Origin: Candidatus Aminicenantota bacterium
GTDB taxonomy: Bacteria; Acidobacteriota; Aminicenantia; Aminicenantales; UBA4085
Direction: 5' to 3'
DNA: 60,315 bases
Assembly: GCA_026393895.1 (NCBI GenBank)
Contig: JAPKZG010000041.1
Span: 1 to 60,315 of the forward strand
A model generated the notes under the pieces. That model made no database searches. It saw only the letters and a program-made list of their open reading frames with translations, and was not told the DNA's origin. The position numbers were made by a program, and so were the translations under genes. This document shows, piece by piece, positions 18,542-26,894 of this stretch; position 1 is the first letter of the stretch; the number at the start of each line of letters is the position of its first letter.

Positions 18542-19477
18542 TTATTTCCCCACTAGATAATCGAACACGGACTGGAGATTGTCGTCGGGCGAGGTGATTT
18601 CCTCGACATCGAGGCCTTCATCCGCCGCCAGCCGGGTCAAACGCTCGAAAAACCGGTCCCGGTTCCTCGTTTCGAAAAGAACCGTTCCCTCCGTCTCGTC
18701 GAAGCGGACGCTCAGGACGTCGGCTTCCCCTACGAATTTCGCGGCCAGGCCGCGGCCGTCTCCGGTTTTGACGGCGACGACGTGAGGGTGGGCGTCGATG
18801 AGGTCGCGGATATAATGGATGTCGCCCTCGGCCAGGATCTTGCCCTGGTGGACGAGGACGATCGATTGGGTCAGCGCCTCGATCTCGGGCAGGACGTGGC
18901 TCGAAACAAGGACAGTCCGCCCCTCCGTCCGGTAGTCCTTGATCAGCTTGATGACCTTGCGTTTGCTCAGCGGATCGAGGCCGTTGAGCGGTTCGTCCAG
19001 GATGAGGATGTCGGGTTCATGGGCGATGGCCTGGCTGATTTTCAACCGCTGCCGCATCCCCCGGCTGTAGCCGCGGATCAACCGGTCGGCGGCGTCCTCC
19101 AATCCGACGAAGGCCAGCGCACGATCCGATCGGTCCCGGACCTCGGCGGCGGAATATCCGGACAATCCCAGGAGGCCCGATAAAAACTCCCGGCCGGTTG
19201 TGTCCTCATAAAAGGCGTCCTGTTCGGGACAGAATCCGACGCGCCGGAAGATTTCCGGGTTGTTCCAGACGGGCTGATTGTCGATCGTGACGGTCCCGAT
19301 ACTCGGCCGGAGCTGGCCGGTGATCAACTTCATAAACGTCGATTTGCCGGCCCCGTTCGGGCCGAGCAGCCCGGTGATGCCGGGCCGAATCTCGATCGAG
19401 ACGTCGGACAATCCAAGCACGTTGCCGTACCACTTGCCGAGTTTGTCGGCCCGGACGGCGAGCCCGCCGGGAATCAT
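18542..19477 (-). CDS. ABC transporter ATPase
   Basis: A 311-aa ATPase: Walker A GPNGAGKST (about residue 38), signature YSRGMRQRLKISQ, Walker B ILILDEPLNGLDP, and switch His in SSHV. The last 90 residues form the C-terminal domain seen in ABC-2 exporters such as CcmA/NatA types. Its ATG overlaps the stop of the upstream permease (ATGA). Confidence 0.9.
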   Translation of the reverse strand: MIPGGLAVRADKLGKWYGNVLGLSDVSIEIRPGITGLLGPNGAGKSTFMKLITGQLRPSIGTVTIDNQPVWNNPEIFRRVGFCPEQDAFYEDTTGREFLSGLLGLSGYSAAEVRDRSDRALAFVGLEDAADRLIRGYSRGMRQRLKISQAIAHEPDILILDEPLNGLDPLSKRKVIKLIKDYRTEGRTVLVSSHVLPEIEALTQSIVLVHQGKILAEGDIHYIRDLIDAHPHVVAVKTGDGRGLAAKFVGEADVLSVRFDETEGTVLFETRNRDRFFERLTRLAADEGLDVEEITSPDDNLQSVFDYLVGK

Positions 19478-20229
19478 CGGATCACCTCCGCCACCCGGAT
19501 TTTCCGGCGGAGGACGAGGACGGCCGCAACCATGACCGCGGAGAGAACCAGGAACGAATAGATCCAGGGAACGTCGAATTGGGGCTTGGCGCCGAGGAAA
19601 GCGGCGGACAACTGCCTGAGATTCATCTGAACCGAAATAAGGCAGAACGCGGGCTCATGGAAAATCCCGTAGAAAATCCCGAAAAAGACGTCGGAGAGAA
19701 AATACGCGGCCACCATCAGGATGGCGGCGTAACGGCGGTTCCGTCCGAGCGAGGAAAGAAGCAACGTGTACAGGGAGAAAAACGAGGAGATGAACACGGA
19801 CCAGCCGATGAAGGAAAACGGCAGCCAGGGATAATCGGCCAGGAAGGCGAAGCTTCCGGCAAAGAGCAATTTCAGGAGGATGAACAGAATCCCCGGAACC
19901 AGGGTCAGGAGCAGCAGAAAAAAGGCAAGGGCACCGAATTTTCCCCCGACGTAATCGCGCTTGCGGAGAGGCCGGGAAAAATAGAGCGGCAGGGAGTTAT
20001 GGCGGAGGTCGTCGGCGATCAGTCCGGACCCGCTCCCGACCATGATCATCAGCATCATGAAAATGAGAAAACTCGATCCGTAATACGCTTGGAAATAAGC
20101 GGGATTGATATGGAGAAATTTATCCGCTCCTTTGAGCATTTCCTGGAAATCCTCCAGGACCCGCCACGGCCGGCGGCCACCCTCCAGGCTTCCCGGCCAA
20201 TGCGTATATCCCCGCTCGGCGATGGCCAT
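19474..20229 (-). CDS. ABC-2 type permease
   Basis: A 251-aa membrane protein with about six helices and the cytoplasmic motif DDLRHNSLPLYFSRPLRKRDY after a Met-rich helix, as in ABC-2 permeases. I chose ATG 20229, which overlaps the ATPase stop as TGATG, over TTG 20232. It pairs with the ATPase at 20229-21140; the operon is two ATPase/permease pairs in tandem. Confidence 0.85.
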   Translation of the reverse strand: MAIAERGYTHWPGSLEGGRRPWRVLEDFQEMLKGADKFLHINPAYFQAYYGSSFLIFMMLMIMVGSGSGLIADDLRHNSLPLYFSRPLRKRDYVGGKFGALAFFLLLLTLVPGILFILLKLLFAGSFAFLADYPWLPFSFIGWSVFISSFFSLYTLLLSSLGRNRRYAAILMVAAYFLSDVFFGIFYGIFHEPAFCLISVQMNLRQLSAAFLGAKPQFDVPWIYSFLVLSAVMVAAVLVLRRKIRVAEVIR

Positions 20230-21140
20230 CAATCCACCCCCACCGTCCGGGCGAAGAGGTCCTCAAGCGAAGTCCGGCTTTTAACGAAATGCCGGATTTG
20301 GATGCCGGATTCCTCGGCCAGGCGAAACACGTCCCGGCGCCCCATGGCCTCCGGCAGATAGATCTTGATGATCCCGTCCTCGGTTTCCTCGACCCGGCAT
20401 TCGCCGTGGCGAAGGGCTTCCAGGAACGGCCCGGTCTCCCCTTTCGCTTTCAACTCGTAAAGGCTGAAGCGGACTTCGCGCAGGGCCGCGAGTTCTCCCT
20501 GGGCCGCGACCTTGCCCTTGTTCAGGATGACGAGCGAGCCGCAGGTTTGTTCGATGTCCGTCAGGATGTGCGAGGAAATCAGGACATGGATGTCCTTTTT
20601 CGAGGAGATGTCGGCGATCAATTCCAGAATTTCGGTCCGGCCCTGGGGGTCGAGGTTGGCCGTCGGTTCGTCGAGAAAAAGGATTTTCGGGTCATGAACG
20701 AGCGCCTGGGCGAGTTTCAGCCGCTGTTTCATTCCGGCCGAATACGTCTCAAGGTTCCGGTAGCGGGCTTCGCCCAGCCCGACATAGTAAAGAACGTCGT
20801 GAGCCCGCTTCATCGCCTCGGCCCGGGGCATCCCGGACAGCTCGCCGAAGAGGGCGGTGAAGGCGACGGCGTCGAGGCCGGGAATGAAGCAATCGTCCTC
20901 GGGCATGTAACCGACGACCCGCCGGATGCCGAAGGAATCCTTCCGGATGTCGTGGCCGAGGACCAGGCCTTCGCCCGTGTCGGGGCGGAGAAAACCCAGC
21001 AGGACTTTCAGGAGGGTGCTTTTTCCGGCGCCGTTGGGACCGAGAAGGCCGCAGGCGCCTTCGCCGATTTGGAGCGTCACGCCGTCGAGGGCTTTGACCG
21101 GCCCGTAACTGAACTGGACGTCCCGCAGCTCGATGTTCAT
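20229..21140 (-). CDS. ABC transporter ATPase
   Basis: A 303-aa ATPase: Walker A GPNGAGKST at about residue 34, signature YSAGMKQRLKLAQ, Walker B ILFLDEPTANLDPQG, and switch His in SSHI. First gene of the operon. A weak promoter (GGAACA 21181-21186, 17 bp, TATAAA 21158-21163, minus strand) precedes it. Confidence 0.9.
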   Translation of the reverse strand: MNIELRDVQFSYGPVKALDGVTLQIGEGACGLLGPNGAGKSTLLKVLLGFLRPDTGEGLVLGHDIRKDSFGIRRVVGYMPEDDCFIPGLDAVAFTALFGELSGMPRAEAMKRAHDVLYYVGLGEARYRNLETYSAGMKQRLKLAQALVHDPKILFLDEPTANLDPQGRTEILELIADISSKKDIHVLISSHILTDIEQTCGSLVILNKGKVAAQGELAALREVRFSLYELKAKGETGPFLEALRHGECRVEETEDGIIKIYLPEAMGRRDVFRLAEESGIQIRHFVKSRTSLEDLFARTVGVD

Positions 21141-21169
21141 ATAAATGCTTCCGATGTTTTATACGAAAT

Positions 21170-21188
21170 CGGGAAGAATTTGTTCCCG
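21170..21188. promoter_or_regulatory. CGGGAA-N7-TTCCCG inverted repeat
   Basis: Arms at 21170-21175 and 21183-21188, just after the phosphoglycerate mutase stop and over the weak -35 of the ABC operon. It could terminate the upstream gene or bind a regulator; no T-run follows. Confidence 0.35.
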
Positions 21189-21191
21189 CTT

Positions 21192-22805
21192 TCAGGCCCG
21201 GGGAGCCGGCGGCACTTTTTGGCCGTCGCCGAAAACCATGGCCCGATACGCTTTTTCGATCCGGTCCCAGTTTTCCTCACGGTCGAGCGACCAGTACCGC
21301 CCGAGCACCGTGACCACCCGGCCTACACCGAGCTCGCGGCATTTGTCCTCGACTTTCTCGACATAGAGCGCGCCGCTTTCGGGACGCTCGCCCCGCCGGC
21401 CCAGGAACCCGTGGATATAGACATCCCGGAGGCCCTGCCGGCGGGCGGTTTCCAGGAGGGCGAACAAGTGGCGGATCGTCCCATGGGAGCTGTAATGCGA
21501 GATGATACCCATCAAGTGAAGCGCCCGCCCCTTTTGCCGGGCCTGCTGCATTGCCTCGACAAACGCCTCGTTTTGATAAAAATCGCCGTCGGCGACGGCC
21601 CGGTCGATCCGGACCCGGTCCAGGAAAACCCTCCGCCCGGCTCCGATGTGGAGATGCCCGGCTTCGGAATTGCCGACCGTTCCCGGAGGCATGCCGACGG
21701 CCTCGCCCGAAGACTGAAGGCTCGTGTGGGGGCAAGCCGCCCACAGCTCGTCGAAATTCGGCGTCGAGGCGGCGGCAATAAGATTACCCTCCCCCGCGGG
21801 CTGCAAACCCCATCCGTCGAGAATCAGGAGGATGATTTTTCGCCGGGGCGGCACGACGTCCCCCCGCGAGCCGAAGAGGCTTTCGCCGGTCATCTCGGCC
21901 GGCTTCGGAAGACAGAGCAGGTCCAGGATGGTCGGGGCCACGTCCGAAAGCTCACCGCCTTCCCGAAGCGTCACGCCCGGAAGCGCCGGTATGGCGAAAT
22001 CGGCGAAGATAAAGGGGACGGGACTCTTCGTGTGCCCCGTGTCGATCTTGCCGTCCGGATAGAGCCAGTCCTCGACGGTCCCGTGATCGGCCGTGACCAG
22101 AAGCGTCGCCCCGGTTCTTCGGGCGGCCCGGAGAACCCTGCCCATGGCGGCGTCCACACTTTCTACGGCCTTGAGGATGGCGTCCCTGTTTTCGATATGG
22201 CCGACGACGTCGACGTTGGCGAAATTGGCGATGACCAGGGCGTGGACCGGATCGGCCGCGCCGGCCTCGACCGCGTCGGCGACCGCGGCCGCGGACATCT
22301 CCGGAACCGCGTCGTAATACGCCACTCCTTCGGGCGACGGGACGACCACCCGGTCTTCGCCCGGGAACACGTCCTCGCTCTTGCCGTTGAGAAAATAGCC
22401 GACGTGAATCGCCTTTTCGGATTCGGAAACCTTGAGGAGGGAAAGCCCCGCCCGGCCGACAACCTCGGCCAAGGTGTTACGGAGCTTACTCTCGGGGGGG
22501 AAGGCGACCCGGACGGGAAGGCTCGGGGCGTATTCGATCAACGTCGTGTAATGCAGTTTCAAATCGCCGGAGGTCCGGAAATGGGAAAAACCCGGGTCAG
22601 TGAGGCTTTGGGTGATCTCGACCTCCCTCTCGCCGCGGATGTCGTAAAAAATCAGGGAATCGCCCGCGCCGATCCGGCCGACCGGCCGACCGGCCCCGTC
22701 CGTCGCGATCAACGGCTCGAGGGCTTCGTCCTCCTGGCCGGACCGGTAGGCCCGGCGGATGGCCTCGCCCATGGCTGTTCGAGGGTGCGTTTCCTGGTTG
22801 CTCAT
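21192..22805 (-). CDS. gpmI: circularly permuted cofactor-independent phosphoglycerate mutase
   Basis: A 537-aa protein with all blocks of the 2,3-bisphosphoglycerate-independent mutase but in rotated order. It begins with the second half of the phosphotransferase domain (VGRIGAGDSLIFYDIRGER, Arg57/Arg60), then the C-terminal phosphatase part (Lys131, Asp199/His203 in NVDVVGH, TADHG Asp240/His241, His258), runs through a short linker into the usual N-terminus (LILDGWG Asp330, nucleophile Ser380 in GNSEAGH) and ends with the first half of the phosphotransferase domain (His441, Arg471, GRYWSLDRE Arg503/Arg509). Metal ligands and nucleophile are intact; the usual GRD Asp is Gly472. Expected reaction: 3-phosphoglycerate to 2-phosphoglycerate, unless the altered pocket has changed it. 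Confidence 0.8.
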   Translation of the reverse strand: MSNQETHPRTAMGEAIRRAYRSGQEDEALEPLIATDGAGRPVGRIGAGDSLIFYDIRGEREVEITQSLTDPGFSHFRTSGDLKLHYTTLIEYAPSLPVRVAFPPESKLRNTLAEVVGRAGLSLLKVSESEKAIHVGYFLNGKSEDVFPGEDRVVVPSPEGVAYYDAVPEMSAAAVADAVEAGAADPVHALVIANFANVDVVGHIENRDAILKAVESVDAAMGRVLRAARRTGATLLVTADHGTVEDWLYPDGKIDTGHTKSPVPFIFADFAIPALPGVTLREGGELSDVAPTILDLLCLPKPAEMTGESLFGSRGDVVPPRRKIILLILDGWGLQPAGEGNLIAAASTPNFDELWAACPHTSLQSSGEAVGMPPGTVGNSEAGHLHIGAGRRVFLDRVRIDRAVADGDFYQNEAFVEAMQQARQKGRALHLMGIISHYSSHGTIRHLFALLETARRQGLRDVYIHGFLGRRGERPESGALYVEKVEDKCRELGVGRVVTVLGRYWSLDREENWDRIEKAYRAMVFGDGQKVPPAPRA

Positions 22806-22825
22806 GGTGAAATCAAGAGTCCCAT

Positions 22826-22854
22826 ACTATAGAAAGGCGGCCCGGCAAAGTCAA
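22826..22854 (-). promoter_or_regulatory. promoter of the permuted mutase gene
   Basis: Minus strand TTGACT (22849-22854), 17-bp spacer, TATAGT (22826-22831). The leader is about 15 nt and no clear Shine-Dalgarno sequence precedes the ATG at 22805. Confidence 0.65.
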
Positions 22855-22879
22855 ACCGGGAATCGGCATCATATCAAGG

Positions 22880-24097
22880 TCAGAGGAATTTTTCGATTCG
22901 ACGGAGCGCCTCGTCGATGTCCGCGTCCCTGGCGGTCAGAGAGATCCTGACAAATCCCTCTCCCCCGCGTCCGAACACGGACCCCGGCGCCACGCTGACG
23001 CCCGTTCGTTCCAGGAGCCGGGAGGCCCAATCCGTGGACGAACACCCGGCCGGAACCGGCGACCAGACGTAGAGCGACGCGAGCGGTCGGGCCGCCGGCA
23101 ATCCAATGGCCCGCAACCCCTCCACGAGGAGGTCCCGGCGCCGGCGATAAACCTCGTTCCGCTCCGCAATCCAGGCCGGATCCCCATTCAAAGCAGCCGT
23201 GGCGGCCTCGAGAATCGGCCGGAAGTGGCCGCTGTCGGCCTGGGTCTTCAATGTTTTCAAGGCGGCTAAAACATCGCTGTTGCCCACAGCGACGCCGACG
23301 CGCCACCCGGCCATGTTATGGGATTTGGACAACGAGTTGAATTCCACGGCGACTTCCTTCGCCCCCGGGATTTCCATAATGCTGGGCGCACGGTAGCCGT
23401 CGAAAACGATTTGGGAATACGCGGCATCGTGGATCAGGAGGAGACGCCGGCGGCGGGCGAAATCCACCGCTTCGGCCAAAAACTCCGGTGAAGCGACGGA
23501 CCCGGTCGGATTGTGAGGATAATTCAGCCACAGAGTCCTGGCCCGTTCCAAAATTTCAGACGGTATGGATTTCCAATCCGGGAGATACCCCCGGTTAGGA
23601 TTCAACGGATATTCATAGGGCTCCGCCCCGGCAAAAATCGTCCCCGCCGCATAAGTGGCGTATCCGGGATCCGGGACGAGAGCGATGTCCCCGGGGTCGA
23701 GAACGGCCAGGGACAGGTGAAAAATCCCTTCCTTGGTCCCGAGCAACGGAACGACTTCCGTGTCCGGGTCGAGGGCGGCGCCGTGCATCCGCCGATACAT
23801 ATCCGCCCAGGCCGCGCGCAATTCGGGAAGGGCGAAATGGGTTTGGTACCCGTGATTTCCCGCTTGGGCGGCCGATTGGGTCAGGGAAACGATCACGAAC
23901 GGCGGAGGCGGCATGTCGGGCGAACCGATGTCGAGACGGATGACGGACGTCCCTTCCCGGCGGAGCCGGGCGGCGCGCTCGTTGAGCGAGGAAAAGTAAT
24001 GCGGCCCGAACCGGTCCAAACGCGCGGCGCGAAAAACGCGGCCGCGGCCCAAACCGGCGTTCGTCTCCGAAGCTTCGTCATCCGTAATTTTCATCAT
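22880..24097 (-). CDS. PLP-dependent aminotransferase, class I/II
   Basis: A 405-aa fold-type I aminotransferase: IRLDIGSPDMPPP near residue 55, GYQTHFALPELR, LNYPHNPTGS (cofactor-ring Asn), HDAAYSQIVFDG, and the Schiff-base Lys in SLSKSHNMAGWRVG near residue 255. It resembles the LL-diaminopimelate/alanine aminotransferase branch, but the substrate cannot be fixed. It has its own promoter at 24133-24162, and GGAGGA lies about 15 nt before the ATG pair. Confidence 0.85.
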   Translation of the reverse strand: MMKITDDEASETNAGLGRGRVFRAARLDRFGPHYFSSLNERAARLRREGTSVIRLDIGSPDMPPPPFVIVSLTQSAAQAGNHGYQTHFALPELRAAWADMYRRMHGAALDPDTEVVPLLGTKEGIFHLSLAVLDPGDIALVPDPGYATYAAGTIFAGAEPYEYPLNPNRGYLPDWKSIPSEILERARTLWLNYPHNPTGSVASPEFLAEAVDFARRRRLLLIHDAAYSQIVFDGYRAPSIMEIPGAKEVAVEFNSLSKSHNMAGWRVGVAVGNSDVLAALKTLKTQADSGHFRPILEAATAALNGDPAWIAERNEVYRRRRDLLVEGLRAIGLPAARPLASLYVWSPVPAGCSSTDWASRLLERTGVSVAPGSVFGRGGEGFVRISLTARDADIDEALRRIEKFL

Positions 24098-24132
24098 CGC
24101 AAATCCCGTTTCCTCCGCCGGAAATGAGCGCG

Positions 24133-24162
24133 AGTTTACGCCATCCGGCCGGATCGTGTCAA
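24133..24162 (-). promoter_or_regulatory. promoter of the aminotransferase gene
   Basis: Minus strand consensus TTGACA (24157-24162), 18-bp spacer, TAAACT (24133-24138). Confidence 0.6.
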
Positions 24163-24179
24163 CTTCAGGCGAAGACGCT

Positions 24180-24311
24180 TGGCCGGTGACCCGCGCCGCG
24201 GCCGAAGTCGGCTACTCCTACAGGGAAATGGGCAGCCGCATCGTCAACCCGGCGGCCGCCAGGTACCCGGTCTTCCGCAAAGCGAACAAGCCCGCCGCTT
24301 CCACGGAATAA
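24180..24311 (+). pseudogene. possible C-terminal gene remnant
   Basis: About 43 codons with very high GC at third positions, ending in TAA at 24309. The reading contains VTRAAAEVGYSYREMGSRIV and ends PVFRKANKPAASTE. It has no start or ribosome site and begins abruptly next to the aminotransferase promoter. I do not recognise the parent family. Strand is judged from codon bias only. The rest of 24098-24320 is promoter and spacer. Confidence 0.3.
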
Positions 24312-24320
24312 GAGAAATCC

Positions 24321-25892
24321 CTACTCTTCCGGAACCGTCCGGTCCCGGTATTTCTCGATTTCCGACTCATTCTTAAGCTTGTCAAGCTGGAGTTTCAACA
24401 GCTCGACCTGTGTTTCAAGATTTCCCAGAGACAATTTTCGCAATGTCTCGACGATGTTCTGAACTTCCCCCAACGTTTCGGAGATCTCGTCCCGGATCGC
24501 GGCGAGCGCGGAGGCCGCTCCCGCGGCGGACGCAGCCGAGGCCGAGGCGGCGGACTTGGAAATCCCGACGACCCGGCCTTGACCGTTGATCACTAATTGA
24601 ATGTTCCGGGAGGAAAACGCTTTCCGGTCGTAACCGACATTTCGAACCGGTGTGCCGGGATGAATGAGGAAGACCAATTTCTCGTCCAACCGGGCAAAAA
24701 TCCGGTGAAATTGCTTGGTTTCCCGGTCGGCCGCGTCCGTCCAGGAATAAACTCGGAGAAAACCCGGAATCGGTTCCCGGTAATAGACCCGGACTTCCTT
24801 TTTTCGCGCGGGGCCCGGCCCGGCGGCCGGTTGAACCGGGCCATCCGGTACGGCGAGCGCCGGATCAAAGACGACGATGATTCCCGTCTCCTGGTAAAGG
24901 TCCAAAACCCGCGGGAATTTTTTTTCAAGAGCCGCGACGATTTGACCTTCATCGGACGCGCCGGTCAAAACGGCCGACGGCGGCAGGTCCGTAATTTCCA
25001 AGTGGCGGCGGACCTTCCGTTCCCGCGTCGTCCGGCCGAAGCCCTCCACCGCGGCGAATTTTCGGACGGCCGCCTCGAAGGCCGTCCGGGCCTGCTCGGC
25101 CTGTTTTTCCAGGAACCGGATCGATCCCTCGAGAAATTCGGCCCGTTTTTCCGCCAGGGAATACCGGGCGGGTTCCGAAGCCGCCGCCGCCTCGTCCGTA
25201 TGGCCGCGAAGGGCCCCCCTCCGTTCGGACAACTCGTCCTCGAAACGATCGACCTCCCCCCAAAGTTCCCGGGCGGCCGCCGATTCCTGGAGAAAATACA
25301 GGGCCTCGAGGGAAAGCGATTCCAAACGCCGTTTGCGCCGTCCGGCATCCGCCGTCGACATCTTTTCCGGACCCGGCGCCGCGAGAGTGCGGATGATGCC
25401 TCCAGGATCAAAGCTTGACGATCCCCGGAACCCGGCCGCCGCGCCGGCGACCTCTCCGATCACGCGGGCGACCTGAACAAGAATTTCCGCCGCCCGGTCC
25501 TTTGATTCCACGTCGACCGAACTTAAAAGGCCGTTGTCCCCCACGCGCACGGCCATGGATTGGTCGCTTGCACCCCGGAGAGTGATGTCGAGGATAAAAA
25601 CATGGGCCGGGTCGGCCGTCGTTTTAAGGAAAACCGATGCGTTCGTCGAGGAGATCCCCGTTTCCGTTTCCTCTTTCAATGGTTTTCCGCCGTCGGATGC
25701 CACCCTGGTTTCGACGAATTCCGTCACGTCCGCCTCGACGAGGACGAAATCCTTGGCGAGATAATACCTCAATCCCCCCGGATGCTCCGGCGCCGGGGTC
25801 GGGAACGGTCCCAGACCGACCGGCGCCGGTTTGCATCCTGTCATCAACCCCCAAATCGCCGCTATTCCCATCACCCACCTCTTTGCCGTCAT
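24321..25892 (-). CDS. coiled-coil lipoprotein paired with a caspase-like gene
   Basis: A 523-aa lipoprotein (lipobox LMTGC, Cys20). The N-terminal third is beta-rich (YYLAKDFVLVEADVTEFVETR), residues about 185-290 are helical with charged heptads, 330-440 is again beta-rich, and the last 80 residues are an Ala-rich segment followed by an amphipathic coiled coil (ETQVELLKLQLDKLKN). GGGAGG lies just before the ATG. It follows the caspase-family gene by 82 bp on the same strand and may be its target, regulator or membrane partner. No known domain was recognised with confidence. Confidence 0.65.
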   Translation of the reverse strand: MTAKRWVMGIAAIWGLMTGCKPAPVGLGPFPTPAPEHPGGLRYYLAKDFVLVEADVTEFVETRVASDGGKPLKEETETGISSTNASVFLKTTADPAHVFILDITLRGASDQSMAVRVGDNGLLSSVDVESKDRAAEILVQVARVIGEVAGAAAGFRGSSSFDPGGIIRTLAAPGPEKMSTADAGRRKRRLESLSLEALYFLQESAAARELWGEVDRFEDELSERRGALRGHTDEAAAASEPARYSLAEKRAEFLEGSIRFLEKQAEQARTAFEAAVRKFAAVEGFGRTTRERKVRRHLEITDLPPSAVLTGASDEGQIVAALEKKFPRVLDLYQETGIIVVFDPALAVPDGPVQPAAGPGPARKKEVRVYYREPIPGFLRVYSWTDAADRETKQFHRIFARLDEKLVFLIHPGTPVRNVGYDRKAFSSRNIQLVINGQGRVVGISKSAASASAASAAGAASALAAIRDEISETLGEVQNIVETLRKLSLGNLETQVELLKLQLDKLKNESEIEKYRDRTVPEE

Positions 25893-25974
25893 CCATCCTC
25901 CCGCCCGCGCATCATTCGCAAACCCCCCAATTGCCGTTTCCTCTTATTCATTTTTATCGATGAACCATTCCTCG

Positions 25975-26772
25975 TCATTTGATTTTTACCGGCCGGCGTT
26001 CCGCTTTACGCCGCGCCTTCAAGGGGGACGATCCTGCTCCGATCCAAAAAGGCTTCTCGCGGACGAATTCCTCCGCTCCCGGGCCGTAGAGTTCGAGCCG
26101 GGGATGCTGGGCTGGGAGTTTCGAAGAAACGGCGCGAACAAGGTCCCGGTACCCGCCCTGAAAATTCAGCGGACGTTCCTCGCAAAGAGCGATCGTGAAC
26201 GCTCCGCCGCCGCGATACGCCGAGGCCAGTTCCTCGTCCCGGGCCGCCCCGATATGAATCAGGGACGCTTTCATCGGAGGGAGAAACGGGCGCGGAGCGG
26301 AAGTCGGCCGAACGAGGGCTCGCTTCCAGCCGCCGGGAAATTTGAAATTCGTGCCGGAATGGCAAGAATCGCTGATCACCAGTATCCGGACGCCTTCGGG
26401 AAATTCCCGCCAGCGCTCGTCAAGTTCGTCATCGGCGAGAGGACGATCGTAGGCCAGCAGCAGTTCGTCGAACCCGTCATCCTCGTCGCCGCCCGAGTCG
26501 GGGCGTTGCCGGCCGTGTCCGGCGAAATAGAAAAAAAACAAATCCCCCGGCCGCGTCATCCGGGCCGCATGTCTCAAATGATCCAGGACGGCTTCCGCCG
26601 TCGCATTGACCGTTTTCAGGCTCATGATCAGGAATCGGAGCGGGGACACCAGGCGCACGATCCGGTCGACATCGTCCTCGGCGCCCCAACAGCCCGAGGT
26701 CATGGAGCAGCCGTTGTAGGAAGCCGGATCGACCCGCGTCAACCCGACGACGACAGCAATCCCTTGAGGCAA
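25975..26772 (-). CDS. caspase-family (C14) cysteine protease
   Basis: A 265-aa single-domain protein with the caspase/metacaspase dyad: His in FFFYFAGHGRQ (about residue 86) and Cys in ILVISDSCHSGT (about residue 138). Strand pattern GIAVVVGLTRVD at the start and the acidic stretch GGDEDDGFDELLL between the two catalytic segments match the p20-like fold. Family knowledge predicts cleavage after basic or acidic residues; which one cannot be told. The start is TTG 26772, set by AGGAGGG a few nt upstream. It has no signal peptide. Relatives act in proteolytic signalling, stress death or phage defence. Confidence 0.8.
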   Translation of the reverse strand: MPQGIAVVVGLTRVDPASYNGCSMTSGCWGAEDDVDRIVRLVSPLRFLIMSLKTVNATAEAVLDHLRHAARMTRPGDLFFFYFAGHGRQRPDSGGDEDDGFDELLLAYDRPLADDELDERWREFPEGVRILVISDSCHSGTNFKFPGGWKRALVRPTSAPRPFLPPMKASLIHIGAARDEELASAYRGGGAFTIALCEERPLNFQGGYRDLVRAVSSKLPAQHPRLELYGPGAEEFVREKPFWIGAGSSPLKARRKAERRPVKIK

Positions 26773-26804
26773 CCCTTCCCTCCTGCCGGACCCGGCTCCC
26801 TTTT

Positions 26805-26828
26805 CCGTCCTTTGAGTCGAAAGGACGG
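26805..26828. promoter_or_regulatory. 9-bp inverted repeat between caspase and S9 peptidase genes
   Basis: CCGTCCTTT (26805-26813), 6-nt gap, AAAGGACGG (26820-26828), in the 122-bp divergent spacer. It is well placed to be an operator acting on one or both genes. A possible minus-strand promoter (TTCAAA, 18 bp, TATATT) overlaps the plus-strand -10 box. Confidence 0.4.
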
Positions 26829-26849
26829 GAAAAAAATGGAATAATGGAA

Positions 26850-26855
26850 TATAAT
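26850..26855 (+). promoter_or_regulatory. -10 box of the S9 peptidase gene
   Basis: A perfect TATAAT, 40 nt before the GTG start, with no good -35 at 16-18 bp. The upstream inverted repeat suggests an activator-dependent or repressed promoter. Confidence 0.4.
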
Positions 26856-26894
26856 TTCGGCTTACGTTTACTTTGAAATGAAGGAGGCCTATCC